A stretch of DNA of 64,000 bases from Phytomonospora endophytica. Its GTDB lineage: Bacteria > Actinomycetota > Actinomycetes > Mycobacteriales > Micromonosporaceae. This document shows, one piece after another, positions 16,116 through 25,408 of the stretch. The position numbers and the translations under genes were made by a program. Numbering within the stretch: position 1 is the stretch's first letter; every line of letters starts with the position of its first letter. The notes below the pieces were generated by a model. That model was not told the DNA's origin, did no database searches, and saw only the letters and a program-made list of their open reading frames with translations. The stretch lies in assembly GCF_014202425.1 (NCBI RefSeq), contig NZ_JACHGT010000010.1, forward strand, positions 124,001 to 188,000, read 5' to 3'.

Positions 16116-19100
16116 ATGTACCGCCCCATCTCGGCCCGGGTCGACCTGCCTGAACTCGAACACGAAGTCCTCGACCTCTGGCGCGAGCGGCGCACCTTCG
16201 ACAAGAGCCTCGAACAGTCCCAAGGCCGCCCCGAATGGGTCTTCTACGAAGGACCCCCCACCGCCAACGGCATGCCCGGCGCCCACCACATCGAGGCCCG
16301 CGTCTTCAAGGACGTCTTTCCCCGGTACAAGACCATGAAGGGCTACCACGTCGCCCGCAAGGCCGGCTGGGACTGCCACGGACTCCCCGTCGAACTCGCC
16401 GTGGAGAAGGAACTCGGCTTCACCGGCAAGCAGGACATCGAGCGCTACGGCATCGCCGAGTTCAACGCCAAATGCCGCGAATCGGTCACCCGGCACACCG
16501 ACGCCTTCACCCGCCTCACCGAGCGCATGGGCTACTGGGTCGACATGGACAGCGCATACCGCACCATGGACAGCTCCTACATCGAGTCCGTGTGGTGGTC
16601 GCTGAAGCAGATCTTCGACAAGGGCCTGCTCGTCTCCGACTTCCGCGTCGCCCCCTGGTGCCCCCGCGACGAGACCGGCCTGTCCGACCACGAACTCGCC
16701 CAGGGCTACGAGACGGTCGTCGACCCCTCGGTCTTCGTCCGCTTCCCGCTGACCTCCGGGCCCCTCGCCGACAACGCGGCACTCCTGGTCTGGACGACGA
16801 CGCCGTGGACGCTGGTGTCCAACGTCGCCGTCGCCGCCCACCCCGACGTCACCTACGTCGTCGCCACCAACGGCGAGGAACGCCTCGTCGTCGCCGAACC
16901 GCTCCTGGCCAAGGCCCTCGGCGAGGAGTGGACCGCGACCGGCGAGTCCTTCACCGGCAAGGAGATGGAGCGCTGGAACTACCGGCGCCCCCTCGACCTC
17001 ATCGACGTCGCCGACGCCAACTTCGTCGTCAACGCCGGCTACGTCACCACCGAGGACGGAACCGGCCTCGTGCACCAGGCGCCCGCCTTCGGCGCCGACG
17101 ACCTCACGACCTGCCGCGCCTACGGCCTGCCCATGGTCAACCCGGTCCGCCCCGACGGGACCTTCGCGCCCGAGGTGCCGCTCGTCGGCGGCGTGTTCTT
17201 CAAAGACGCCGACGCGACCCTCGTCGACGAACTGCGCTCCCGCGGGCTGCTGTTCCGGCACACGCCCTACGAGCACTCCTACCCGCACTGCTGGCGCTGC
17301 CACACCGCGCTCATCTACTACGCCCAGCCGTCCTGGTACATCCGCACCACCGAGGTCAAGGACGCCCTGCTGCGCGAGAACGAGCGCACCAACTGGCACC
17401 CCGAGACCGTCAAACACGGCCGCTACGGCGACTGGCTCAACAACAACATCGACTGGGCCCTGTCCCGCAGCCGCTACTGGGGCACGCCACTGCCGATCTG
17501 GCGCTGCGAGGACGGGCACCTGACCTGCGTCGGCTCCCTCACCGAACTCGGTGAGCACGCCGGACGCGACCTGTCGCAACTCGACCCGCACCGCCCCTAC
17601 ATCGACGACGTGACCTTCGCCTGCCGGTGCGGGAAGACGGCCACGCGCGTCCCCGAGGTCATCGACGCCTGGTACGACTCCGGGGCCATGCCCTTCGCCC
17701 AGTACGGCTACCCGCACCAGAACACCGAACTGTTCGCCGAGCGCTACCCGGCGCAGTTCATCTCCGAGGCCATCGACCAGACCCGCGGCTGGTTCTACAC
17801 GCTCATGGCCATCGGCACGCTCGTCTTCGACAAGTCCTCCTATGAGAACGTCGTCTGCCTCGGCCACATCCTCGCCGAGGACGGCCGCAAGATGTCCAAG
17901 CACCTCGGCAACATCATCGAGCCGATCGCGCTGATGGAGCAGCACGGCGCCGACGCCGTCCGCTGGTTCATGGCCGCGGTGGGTTCGCCGTGGTCGGCAC
18001 GGCGGGTCGGGCACACCGCCATCCAGGAGGTCGTGCGCAAGAACCTGCTGACCTACTGGAACACCGTCGCCTTCCAGTCCCTCTACGCGCGCACCGCCGG
18101 CTGGTCGCCGTCGGCCGCCGACCCGGCGCCGGCCGAGCGCCCGGTCCTCGACCGCTGGCTGCTCTCCGAGCTCAACATCCTGGTCGGCGAGGTCGACGAG
18201 GCCCTGGCCGGCTTCGACACCCAGCGCGCGGGGAAGCTCCTGTCGGACTTCATCGACGACCTGTCCAACTGGTACGTGCGACGCGGCCGCCGCCGCTTCT
18301 GGCGCGGTGACGCCGCCGCCCTGGCGACCCTGCACGAGACCATCACGACCGTCACGCGCCTCATGGCGCCGCTGACGCCGTTCGTCACCGAGCGCGTGTG
18401 GCAGGACCTCGTACTCCCCGTGACGCCCGGCGCGCCGGAGTCGGTGCACCTCACCGACTACCCCGTCGCCGACGACGCGCTCGTCGACCGCGACCTGTCC
18501 TCGCGCATGGCGCTCGTCCGCCGCCTGGTGGAACTCGGCCGCGCCGCCCGCGCCGACGCCTCGGTCAAGACCCGCCAGCCGCTGTCGCGCGTCCTCGTCT
18601 CGGCGCCCGGCACGGGCGAACTCGACACCGAACTGCTCGACCTGCTCGCCGACGAGCTCAACGTCGGCGGCGTCGAGGAACTCAACGCCGCCGGGGACTC
18701 GCTGGTCGACACCACCGCCAAGGCGAACTTCCGGACCCTCGGCAAGCGCTTCGGGAAGGCCGTCCAGCAGGTCGCCAAGGCCATCGCGGCCGCCGACGCC
18801 GCCGCGCTCAGCGCCTCGCTGAAGCAGTCGGGCGAGGCGACGGTCCTCGTCGACGGCGAGCCGGTGACGGTCGGTGCCGACGACGTGTTCGTCACCGAGA
18901 CGCCCCAGGAGGGCTGGGCCGTCGCGGGCGACGCCGGTGCCACCGTCGCGCTCGACCTGCACATCACGCCGGAACTGCGCCGCGCGGGCATCGCCCGCGA
19001 GGTGATCCGGCAGGTGCAGGAGGCCCGAAAGTCCAGCGGCCTGGAGGTGACCGACCGGATCGTGCTGCGCTACGCCTCGGCCGCCGCCGAGACCACCGCC

Positions 19101-19232
19101 GCGGTGGAGGAGCACTCCGCGCTCATCGCCGACGAGGTCCTCGCCACCGAACTGGCCGCCGGTGAGCCCGGCGACGCCGAGACCCACGGCGACGAGACGC
19201 TGGGGCTGACCTTCTGGCTGGCGAAGGCGTGA
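16116..19232 (+). CDS. ileS: Isoleucyl-tRNA synthetase, type 2 (IleRS2)
   Basis: 1038 aa, ATG 16116 with ACGGAGG upstream (the site masked by the T-box). It charges tRNA-Ile with isoleucine in the cytoplasm. Class I signatures: the HIGH region reads PGAHHIEAR (54-62), i.e. GXHH at 55-58 in place of HXGH, and the KMSKS loop is KMSKH at 592-596. The editing (CP1) domain spans about 190-400 with TTTPWTL-like VWTTTPWTLVSN and GTGLVHQAPAFGADD. HCWRCHTALIYY and CRCGKTATRVPEV supply Cys for zinc-binding. The anticodon-binding domain follows and the tail is type-2 length. Type-2 enzymes with the swapped GXHH motif have been reported as mupirocin hyper-resistant. Confidence 0.97.
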   Translation: MYRPISARVDLPELEHEVLDLWRERRTFDKSLEQSQGRPEWVFYEGPPTANGMPGAHHIEARVFKDVFPRYKTMKGYHVARKAGWDCHGLPVELAVEKELGFTGKQDIERYGIAEFNAKCRESVTRHTDAFTRLTERMGYWVDMDSAYRTMDSSYIESVWWSLKQIFDKGLLVSDFRVAPWCPRDETGLSDHELAQGYETVVDPSVFVRFPLTSGPLADNAALLVWTTTPWTLVSNVAVAAHPDVTYVVATNGEERLVVAEPLLAKALGEEWTATGESFTGKEMERWNYRRPLDLIDVADANFVVNAGYVTTEDGTGLVHQAPAFGADDLTTCRAYGLPMVNPVRPDGTFAPEVPLVGGVFFKDADATLVDELRSRGLLFRHTPYEHSYPHCWRCHTALIYYAQPSWYIRTTEVKDALLRENERTNWHPETVKHGRYGDWLNNNIDWALSRSRYWGTPLPIWRCEDGHLTCVGSLTELGEHAGRDLSQLDPHRPYIDDVTFACRCGKTATRVPEVIDAWYDSGAMPFAQYGYPHQNTELFAERYPAQFISEAIDQTRGWFYTLMAIGTLVFDKSSYENVVCLGHILAEDGRKMSKHLGNIIEPIALMEQHGADAVRWFMAAVGSPWSARRVGHTAIQEVVRKNLLTYWNTVAFQSLYARTAGWSPSAADPAPAERPVLDRWLLSELNILVGEVDEALAGFDTQRAGKLLSDFIDDLSNWYVRRGRRRFWRGDAAALATLHETITTVTRLMAPLTPFVTERVWQDLVLPVTPGAPESVHLTDYPVADDALVDRDLSSRMALVRRLVELGRAARADASVKTRQPLSRVLVSAPGTGELDTELLDLLADELNVGGVEELNAAGDSLVDTTAKANFRTLGKRFGKAVQQVAKAIAAADAAALSASLKQSGEATVLVDGEPVTVGADDVFVTETPQEGWAVAGDAGATVALDLHITPELRRAGIAREVIRQVQEARKSSGLEVTDRIVLRYASAAAETTAAVEEHSALIADEVLATELAAGEPGDAETHGDETLGLTFWLAKA

Positions 19233-19236
19233 GACA

Positions 19237-19273
19237 CGGGGACGGGCGCGGCCGTCACGGCCGCCCCCGTCCC
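19237..19273 (+). terminator. Hairpin after ileS
   Basis: Two long G/C arms, GGGGACGGGCGCGGCCG and CGGCCGCCCCCGTCCC, with a 3-nt TCA loop and one small interior mismatch, starting 5 bases after the ileS stop. No T-run. Confidence 0.7.
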
Positions 19274-19278
19274 ACCGC

Positions 19279-19338
19279 TCAGGTGACCTCGCCGCCGCCG
19301 TCGAAGACGACGCCGGAGCGCAGCACGCCGAACCAGTA
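19279..19338 (-). pseudogene. Possible 3' remnant of a lost minus-strand gene
   Basis: Reading leftward from 19338, 19 codons give YWFGVLRSGVVFDGGGEVT and end in TGA (19279-19281); an in-frame TAG lies immediately upstream (19339-19341). The codons have strong third-position G/C and the peptide looks like a real protein C-terminus. The parent family is not recognised. The rest of the ileS to 19555 gap (about 320 bases) contains only two hairpins and otherwise unremarkable sequence. Confidence 0.25.
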
Positions 19339-19517
19339 CTAGAACGGCTGGGCAGGGCGATGGTCGTTCGGATGGACGCCGGTCGTGCCGTGAGCAGCTC
19401 CGGTGCCGGGTGCGGCGGGGCCGCATGCGTGGAGCGCCCCAGTGGAGCGAAAGGTGGCGAGAGCCTACTTAGGGCGTCAAGGCGGGCGAATGGGGCCAAT
19501 GGAGCCTCATCGCCGCA

Positions 19518-19548
19518 ACGGCCGCCGACCCTCAAGGCCGGCGGCCGT
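19518..19548 (-). terminator. Terminator of the first FG-GAP gene
   Basis: Arms ACGGCCGCCG (19518-19527) and CGGCGGCCGT (19539-19548), just past the stop of the minus-strand gene ending at 19555. There is no T-run. Confidence 0.6.
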
Positions 19549-19554
19549 CCATCG

Positions 19555-20988
19555 CTACTCCCAGTACTCCACCAGCGGCTCATCCTCGCCGTGAAGAACG
19601 TTCCCCCACGGCACGCCCAGGATCATCCCGGGCCTGGCGGCGGACACGTACAGGTGCGTCGAACCGCCGTTGACATGTTGCGTCCCGACGGAGGTGTCGG
19701 ACGGGATCCCGTACCACCCCGGCCGCGCCCACGCGGCTCCGGCGAGCGGCACCCCGAAGACGTGGATCGCGTCGGGCGAGCCGACCTCGCCGTCCCGGTA
19801 CTCGCCTTCGCTGCCGACGGTGTGCACGACGGTCCCGTACGAACTGGTGACGGCGTCGACCGTCGATCCGAACCGGTCGCCTTCCTCGGCGACCCCGGGC
19901 ACGTAGTGCGAGTTCTGGTTGATCGACACGCGCTGCGTCCAGTTCGGGGACGGGTCGGCGTAGGGATCGTCGATGAGGAAGGCGTGCACGGTCCCGGCGT
20001 TGTACACCGCGCCGAGGTCCTCGTAGGGGACGCCGACGGTGAGGTCGTACGGCGCGCTCTCCCCACCTCCCTCCGATGCCAGCGACACCGACCAGCCGAA
20101 GCGGTCGCCCTTCTCCGCCACTCCGCTGACCCGGGGGCGGTTCTGGTCCATGACGAGCAGTGAGCGCGGTCGCGGCCAGTCGGCGACCGGTGTCCCGGCA
20201 CGTCGAAGGGTGAACAACTGCACGATCCCGGCTTCGGCGACGGAGCCGAGCGACTCGTAGGGGACGCCCACGGCGAGGACGTCGCGGTGCGTCGTCAGGG
20301 AGAACCCGAAGCGGTCGCCCTTCTCCTGGGCGCCCGGCACACCGGGCGTGTCCTGATGCAGGACGGTGACCCGTCCGTCGCCGAGAACGTAGACCGATCC
20401 ACTGTCGACGGCGTGGTGGTCCTCGCCGGGGGAACCGATGGCGAGGGCGTCGAAGCCCTCACCGAGTTCGCCTCCCGCGAGCGACCAGCCGAACTGGTCG
20501 CCGGACTCGGCGGCACCCGGCATGCCGGGCGAGTCCTGATTGAGGACGTACCCGGACAGCGAGAGCCCGTCGGGACCGCCGGGGAAGACGGTGACCTGAC
20601 CGGCGTCGGCGGCGTCGCCGAGATCCTCGCCCGGCGTGCCGACGACGAGGTCGGGGTATTCGTCGCCCGGCCCGTACCAGGTCGCGACCGACTCTCCGAA
20701 GTGGTCGTAGTCCTCGGAGGTGTCCGGGACGCCGGGACCGTCCTGTTCGATGTAGAGCGAACCCAGTCCGCCGCCGTAGATGACGAGGACGGCACCGGGG
20801 CTGGGCACGCCCTCACCGTCGAGGTTCAGGGGTATTCCGGTGACGACGTCGGGATGGCCGTCGAGGTTGAAGTCCGCACCCGCGGAAATGGGGTGGTGGT
20901 CGAGGGCCGAGGCCACCGGCCGGTGGGCTGGGGCCGGCGCCGCCACGAGCGCGGTGGCGACGAGGCCGGCCACGGTTAAGAGGTGCAT
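19555..20988 (-). CDS. Secreted FG-GAP (integrin alpha-like) repeat protein, copy 1
   Basis: 477 aa, ATG 20988 after GGGAG. A signal peptide (hydrophobic AGLVATALVAAPAPA) ends near residue 21. The mature chain opens with the calcium-loop repeat DFNLDGHPDVVTG and then carries about six to seven FG-GAP units, marked by DHFGESVA, DQFGWSLA, DRFGFSLT, DRFGWSVS and DRFGSTVD, each preceded by GVPG-x2-E-x-GD. These fold as a seven-bladed beta-propeller that binds ligands or calcium outside the cell. It is about half identical by eye to the next gene and each has its own terminator, so this is a tandem duplication. No enzyme domain and no anchoring signal are seen. Confidence 0.9.
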   Translation of the reverse strand: MHLLTVAGLVATALVAAPAPAHRPVASALDHHPISAGADFNLDGHPDVVTGIPLNLDGEGVPSPGAVLVIYGGGLGSLYIEQDGPGVPDTSEDYDHFGESVATWYGPGDEYPDLVVGTPGEDLGDAADAGQVTVFPGGPDGLSLSGYVLNQDSPGMPGAAESGDQFGWSLAGGELGEGFDALAIGSPGEDHHAVDSGSVYVLGDGRVTVLHQDTPGVPGAQEKGDRFGFSLTTHRDVLAVGVPYESLGSVAEAGIVQLFTLRRAGTPVADWPRPRSLLVMDQNRPRVSGVAEKGDRFGWSVSLASEGGGESAPYDLTVGVPYEDLGAVYNAGTVHAFLIDDPYADPSPNWTQRVSINQNSHYVPGVAEEGDRFGSTVDAVTSSYGTVVHTVGSEGEYRDGEVGSPDAIHVFGVPLAGAAWARPGWYGIPSDTSVGTQHVNGGSTHLYVSAARPGMILGVPWGNVLHGEDEPLVEYWE

Positions 20989-21021
20989 GGCGTCTCCCGT
21001 GATCGGGACGAATGGTGCGGT

Positions 21022-21049
21022 GGCGGCCGCCCGACCTCGGACGGCCGCC
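21022..21049 (-). terminator. Terminator of the second FG-GAP gene
   Basis: Arms GGCGGCCG (21022-21029) and CGGCCGCC (21042-21049), directly beyond the stop at 21058 on the minus strand. It separates the two paralogues. Confidence 0.5.
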
Positions 21050-21057
21050 GTTTCGAC

Positions 21058-22500
21058 TCACACGCTGTGGACGACCAGCGGCGAGTGCTGCCCGTAGAGG
21101 ACGTTCTCCCACGGCACACCGAGGATCCGGGTGGAGTCCGGTGCGGCGATTCGCAGGGTCTCCGGCCCGCCTTCCAGGTGAACCGTGCTGAGGGTCTCGC
21201 CACCGGGCACGGTGTACTTCCCCGCGCGCACCCACGCGGCCCCGCCGCCGTGGAGCTGGCGGCTGAACACGTGGATCGCTGGGACCGTGCCGATGTCGGC
21301 GTCGGTGCCCTCGCCGGCGCTGGCGACGGTGAGGGCGGTGGTGCCCCAGACGGTGGTGAACGCGTCGACGGTCGAGCCGAAACGGTCGCCCGTCTCGACC
21401 TTCCCGGGCACGCCCGTCGAACCCTGGTTGACCGCCATGTGCTCCGACCAGGCCGGGCTGGAGTCGGCGTAGGGATCTTCGAGCTCGTACTCGTGGACGC
21501 CTCCGGCGTTGGCGACCGAGCCGATGTCCTCGTCGGGGACGCCGACGGCGAAGTCGTAGTCGGTGCTCTCGCCGCCCTCCTCGGAGGCGATGGACACCGA
21601 CATGCCGAAGTGGTCCCCGGTCTCGGGCACCCCGGCGACGCCGGACATGCTCTGGTCGAGGTTCACGACCGGCTGCGGCTTGGGCCAGTCGGTGTTGGGC
21701 GTCGCCGACCGCCGGACCGTGAAGACCTGGACGAGACCCGCCCCCGCGACCGACCCGATCGACTCGTAGGGGACGCCGACGACGAGCACGTCGCGCAGGA
21801 TCGACACCGACCAGCCGAAGCGGTCGCCCTTCTCCTGCGTTCCGGGGATGCCCGCGGTGTCCTGGCTGAACACCTTGATCCGCTCGTTGCCGATCAGGTA
21901 GACCGACCCGGCGTCGACGGCGTTGTCGTCCTCGCCCGGCGCGCCGATCGCGAGGGTCCCGTAGCGGTACCCGCCGCCGCCGATGTTGCCCGACAGCGAC
22001 CAGCCGAACATGTCCCCGGCCTCGGCGACGCCCGGCATGCCGCCGGAGTCCTGGTCATAGGTGTAACCGTCGAGGAAGATGCCCCCGGCGTGACCTTGGA
22101 ACACATGGATCATGCCCGCGCCGGCCTTGTCGCCGACCGACTCGCCGGGCACGCCGACGACGAGGTTCGGATAGTTGTCATAGGGCGAGTACCAGGCCGT
22201 GACGGACTGACCGAAACGGTCGCCCGCCTCGGCCTCGTCGGGTACGCCCTCGGTGTTCTGGGTGATGAGGAAGGACCCTTCGCCGCCGCCGAGGATCACC
22301 TGGACCGCACCGGCGGCGGCCTGGCCGTCGACGGTGTAGTCGGGCAGGCCCGTGACGACGTCTTCGAATCCGTCGAGGTTGAAGTCGGCACCGGCCGCCG
22401 TGGGCGCGGGGTCGGCCGCCGAGAACGACGCCGACGCCGGAGGCGCCACCAACGCGGTGGCGACCAGTCCGGCGACGGCGATGGAAGTGAAACCACGCAT
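21058..22500 (-). CDS. Secreted FG-GAP (integrin alpha-like) repeat protein, copy 2
   Basis: 480 aa from ATG 22498-22500, preceded by GGGGAGACGTC; an upstream start adding MATTRGDV would include this ribosome site and is rejected. Signal peptide MRGFTSIAVAGLVATALVAPPASA, then the loop DFNLDGFEDVVTGLPD and repeated DRFGQSVT, DMFGWSLS, DRFGWSVS, DHFGMSVS, DRFGSTVD units. Architecture and order match copy 1 residue for residue over long stretches, including the final HVFSR...W..AG.Y..P segment. A secreted seven-bladed propeller is predicted. Role unknown; adhesion or a processed extracellular ligand-binding protein are possibilities. Confidence 0.9.
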   Translation of the reverse strand: MRGFTSIAVAGLVATALVAPPASASFSAADPAPTAAGADFNLDGFEDVVTGLPDYTVDGQAAAGAVQVILGGGEGSFLITQNTEGVPDEAEAGDRFGQSVTAWYSPYDNYPNLVVGVPGESVGDKAGAGMIHVFQGHAGGIFLDGYTYDQDSGGMPGVAEAGDMFGWSLSGNIGGGGYRYGTLAIGAPGEDDNAVDAGSVYLIGNERIKVFSQDTAGIPGTQEKGDRFGWSVSILRDVLVVGVPYESIGSVAGAGLVQVFTVRRSATPNTDWPKPQPVVNLDQSMSGVAGVPETGDHFGMSVSIASEEGGESTDYDFAVGVPDEDIGSVANAGGVHEYELEDPYADSSPAWSEHMAVNQGSTGVPGKVETGDRFGSTVDAFTTVWGTTALTVASAGEGTDADIGTVPAIHVFSRQLHGGGAAWVRAGKYTVPGGETLSTVHLEGGPETLRIAAPDSTRILGVPWENVLYGQHSPLVVHSV

Positions 22501-22749
22501 GACGTCTCCCCGTGTCGTGGCCATCTTGTGTTAACCACATCACGTTCGGTGGCCCTTTCGGGTTGCACGGCGAAATCCCCGCTCAGCGGGTGCGTGCGAG
22601 ACCAAGATCGCCCAGGCCTAGGATCGGTGACCGCGACTCCCCGGCGGACCCCGGACCGACCGCCCACCGCGTGAGCCGCGCAGCGAACCCCAGCACGTTC
22701 CGGCAACGGCGGCGGATCGGCAGACCCCTTGGATCGAAGGACGTGTCCT

Positions 22750-23976
22750 GTGACCCTGCCCGAGAACGCGGAGTCGCGACAGACCGGCTGGCGACGACTG
22801 CTCATCGCCGTCGGCGTCACGGTCGCCGCGATGACCCCGGTCTTCATGACCAGCGCCCAGTCGGCGGCGATCGAGAGCCGCCTGCACCTGTCCGCGGGCC
22901 TGTTCGGCCTCGCGCTGGCCTGCTTCTTCGGCGCGACCGCCATCGCCTCACCCGTGGCGCGACGGCTGGCGGTGCGCCTCCCGGTACCCGCGGCGCTCGC
23001 CTCGGTCAGCGCCCTGTCGGCGGCCTGCCTGATCGGGCTGGCCCGCTGCGACTCCGGCTGGCAGCTCATGGCGCTCCTCGCGGTCGCCGGCTGCGGCAAC
23101 TCCCTCACCCAGCCCGTCGCGGCCCGCATCATCGGCAGCGACATCGCCGCCGGACGCCTGTCCCTGGCAGCCGGACTCGTCGGCGCCGCCCTGGGCGCCG
23201 CCCCGTTCATGCCCGGCCTGCTGGTGAGCACCGTCGGCGTCCCCTACGGCTCCCGCGCCGCCTACACCGTCGCCGCCGCGCTCGTCGCCGCCACCACGCT
23301 GCTCGCCTTCGCGACCCGGCGGTCCACCACCACGGTGATTCACGACCCCGGTTCCCCACGCGCCGGTGCCGCACCCGCCAAGCCCGTGCCCGGCGCCTCC
23401 CACGCCGCCATGGCCTGGACCGTCGCCGCCGCCATCGGCTCCATCGGATCCAGCGTCTGCGCCAACTTCTTCGTTCAGATCGGGACCGTCTCCGGCCTGT
23501 CGACCACACTCGCCGGAACCCTGCTCACCGTCGCCAGCGTCCTCGCCGTCGCCGTCCGCATCGGCTCCGGCGCACTCGCCGACCGTTCGCCGGCCCGCAA
23601 CCCCCTCGCGGTCGCCGCGATGATGGTCACCGGAGCCGCCGGGCTAGCCGTCATCACCTTCGACACCCCGCTCGCCTTCGGCGTCGGTGCGCTCCTGGCC
23701 GTGGCGGGAGGCTGGGGCTGGACGGGTCTGCTGCTCGCCTCCACGATGCGGATCCTGCCCGGGCAGGGCGCCCGCGCCGGCGCCATCATGCAGGCCGGTC
23801 TGTTCACCGGCACCGCCGTCGCGCCGCCCACGTTCGGGTTCGTGTCGGCGCAGATCGGCGTACCGGCCACGGTCGGCGTCGCCGCCGTGGCGAGCCTGGC
23901 GGCCGCCGCCCTCGTCGGCTACGGCTTCGCCAAGCTGCGCGGCGAGCGCGTGCGTCCCTCGCTCACCTCCGTCTAG
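22750..23976 (+). CDS. MFS transporter (CynX/NimT-like)
   Basis: 408 aa from GTG 22750, with GAAGGA upstream. Twelve hydrophobic segments in two groups of six, split by a basic/Pro-rich loop near residues 195-220 (RRSTTTVIHDPGSPRAGAAPAKP). The first half begins LLIAVGVTVAAMTPVFMTSAQSAAIE and has the family's GLFGLALACFFGATAIASPVARRLAVR loop. This pattern fits the CynX/NimT branch of the major facilitator superfamily, which includes cyanate and nitroimidazole efflux members; the substrate here is unknown. It converges with the M28 peptidase, 20 bp apart. Confidence 0.88.
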   Translation: MTLPENAESRQTGWRRLLIAVGVTVAAMTPVFMTSAQSAAIESRLHLSAGLFGLALACFFGATAIASPVARRLAVRLPVPAALASVSALSAACLIGLARCDSGWQLMALLAVAGCGNSLTQPVAARIIGSDIAAGRLSLAAGLVGAALGAAPFMPGLLVSTVGVPYGSRAAYTVAAALVAATTLLAFATRRSTTTVIHDPGSPRAGAAPAKPVPGASHAAMAWTVAAAIGSIGSSVCANFFVQIGTVSGLSTTLAGTLLTVASVLAVAVRIGSGALADRSPARNPLAVAAMMVTGAAGLAVITFDTPLAFGVGALLAVAGGWGWTGLLLASTMRILPGQGARAGAIMQAGLFTGTAVAPPTFGFVSAQIGVPATVGVAAVASLAAAALVGYGFAKLRGERVRPSLTSV

Positions 23977-23996
23977 AGTTCCGGCGCCTGGTCAGC

Positions 23997-25367
23997 TCAC
24001 GCCTGCGGCACCGGGAACGCCACCGGACTCCGCAGTCCCCGCGCGTTGACCGCCCGCACGCCGAAGAACACGTTGTCCTTGCTCATCGCGATCCGGGCCG
24101 AGCTCGCGTCGCCCACGGCGATGGCGTGCGTCCAGTCGGGGGCGGTGGTCTCACGCCAGACGACCTCGTAGCCGGTGATGTCGGGCTCCGGGCCGCGGTT
24201 CCACGTGAGGTCGGTGTCGTTGGTGAGACGGGCGGTGAGGATCTTCGCGCCGGTCGGCGTGCCCGGCGCGTTGGCCAGCGACCAGACGGCGGCGAGGTTG
24301 GTGCGGGCGACGCGGGCGATGTACTCGAAGTCGCAGAACCGCGGCAGGTCCCCGTACTGCTTCCCGCCTTCGACCCGCACGTCCTGGTGCTGGTGGGCGA
24401 AGTCCTCGGCCGGTTCGGTGAAACGCGCGGCCGGGTAACCCTGCTCCAGGTAACCGATGTGGTCGCTGCCGCGCAGGTACCGGTCGCGCCGCCAGATGAT
24501 CCTCGGCCGGGCGCCGCTCGGCCCGAGATCGGTGACGCCGTCGACGAAGCGGCCGAGCTGGCGCGAGGACGAGTCGTTCTCGCCGCCGACCGAGCGGCGC
24601 ACACCGGCCTCCTCGGGCGTCTCGGCGGTCGGGACGCCCTCGACGAACAACCGCACGGTCCGCGGGTCGCGTTTCCCGTCCTCGGCGGTGGGACTGCCGA
24701 CGATGTCGTTGCTGAACATGCCCTGCACATCCACGCCCGCCGCCTTGTACTGCGCGGCCTGGTACCGCGACCCGTACAGTCCCTGCTCCTCGCCCGCGAC
24801 GGCGGTGAACACGATCGTCGCGTCGGGCTCGTGCTCGGCGAGGATCCGGGCCAGCTCCATCGCGACGGCGACGCCGGAAGCGTCGTCGTCGGCTCCGGGC
24901 GCGTCGTCGGTGTGGTTCATGACGTCGGTGACGCGGGAGTCGTAGTGGCCGGAGACGACGTAGGTGCGGTTCGGCGTGACGGTGCCGGGCAGCGTCGCGA
25001 CGACGTTGGTGATCACGGTCGGGGTCGGGATTCTGGGCGCGGGCGGCTGGAGGTACGACTGGAGCGTCACCCGCAGACGGCCGCCGTGGCCGCGCAGCTC
25101 CCCGGCGATCCAGTCGCGGGCCGCGCCGATGCCGCGGACGGGATCGTCCTGCGCCGACAGCGTGTGCCGGGTGCCGAAGGCCACGAGACGCCGGACGGTC
25201 GCCTCGATGCGCGCGGGATCGACCCGCTTGAGGAGCCGTCGCAGTTCGGGGCCGGGCCGGGTGCCGTTGGCGGTGGCGGCGCCGGGCAGGAGGAACGCGC
25301 CGCCGGCGGCCGCGAGGGCCCCGGTCAGTAACGTCCGCCGGGCCGGGCCGGAAGTCGAGTCCGTCAT
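23997..25367 (-). CDS. Secreted M28-family zinc aminopeptidase
   Basis: 456 aa, ATG 25367 with AGGAAAGG upstream. A twin-arginine type signal is seen (PARRTLLTGALAAAGGAFLLPGAATA). The M28 di-zinc site is complete in order: His in SGHYDSR, bridging Asp in GADDDASGV, catalytic Glu and ligand Glu in AGEEQGLYGS, Asp in FSNDIVG and His in RGSDHIGYLEQ. A C-terminal domain of about 100 residues (TAKILTARLTNDTDLTWN onward) looks like a fibronectin-III-type beta sandwich. Expected to trim N-terminal residues from peptides outside the cell. The ECF sigma gene lies 41 bp upstream on the same strand. Confidence 0.94.
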   Translation of the reverse strand: MTDSTSGPARRTLLTGALAAAGGAFLLPGAATANGTRPGPELRRLLKRVDPARIEATVRRLVAFGTRHTLSAQDDPVRGIGAARDWIAGELRGHGGRLRVTLQSYLQPPAPRIPTPTVITNVVATLPGTVTPNRTYVVSGHYDSRVTDVMNHTDDAPGADDDASGVAVAMELARILAEHEPDATIVFTAVAGEEQGLYGSRYQAAQYKAAGVDVQGMFSNDIVGSPTAEDGKRDPRTVRLFVEGVPTAETPEEAGVRRSVGGENDSSSRQLGRFVDGVTDLGPSGARPRIIWRRDRYLRGSDHIGYLEQGYPAARFTEPAEDFAHQHQDVRVEGGKQYGDLPRFCDFEYIARVARTNLAAVWSLANAPGTPTGAKILTARLTNDTDLTWNRGPEPDITGYEVVWRETTAPDWTHAIAVGDASSARIAMSKDNVFFGVRAVNARGLRSPVAFPVPQA

Positions 25368-25408
25368 GGACCTTTCCTACCGCTTCGGCCCCGCCTTGTC
25401 CACGGCCC

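Noticed and set aside
16101-19583. A 1160-codon open frame antisense to ileS
   Set aside because: It mirrors the codon structure of ileS, has no ribosome site or family motif, and is Val/Gly/Asp-rich as expected from high-GC antisense frames.
22512-25331. A 939-codon plus-strand frame spanning the MFS and M28 genes
   Set aside because: It is out of frame with the clear MFS gene and antisense to the M28 gene, and is Arg/Ala/Gly-rich without domains.
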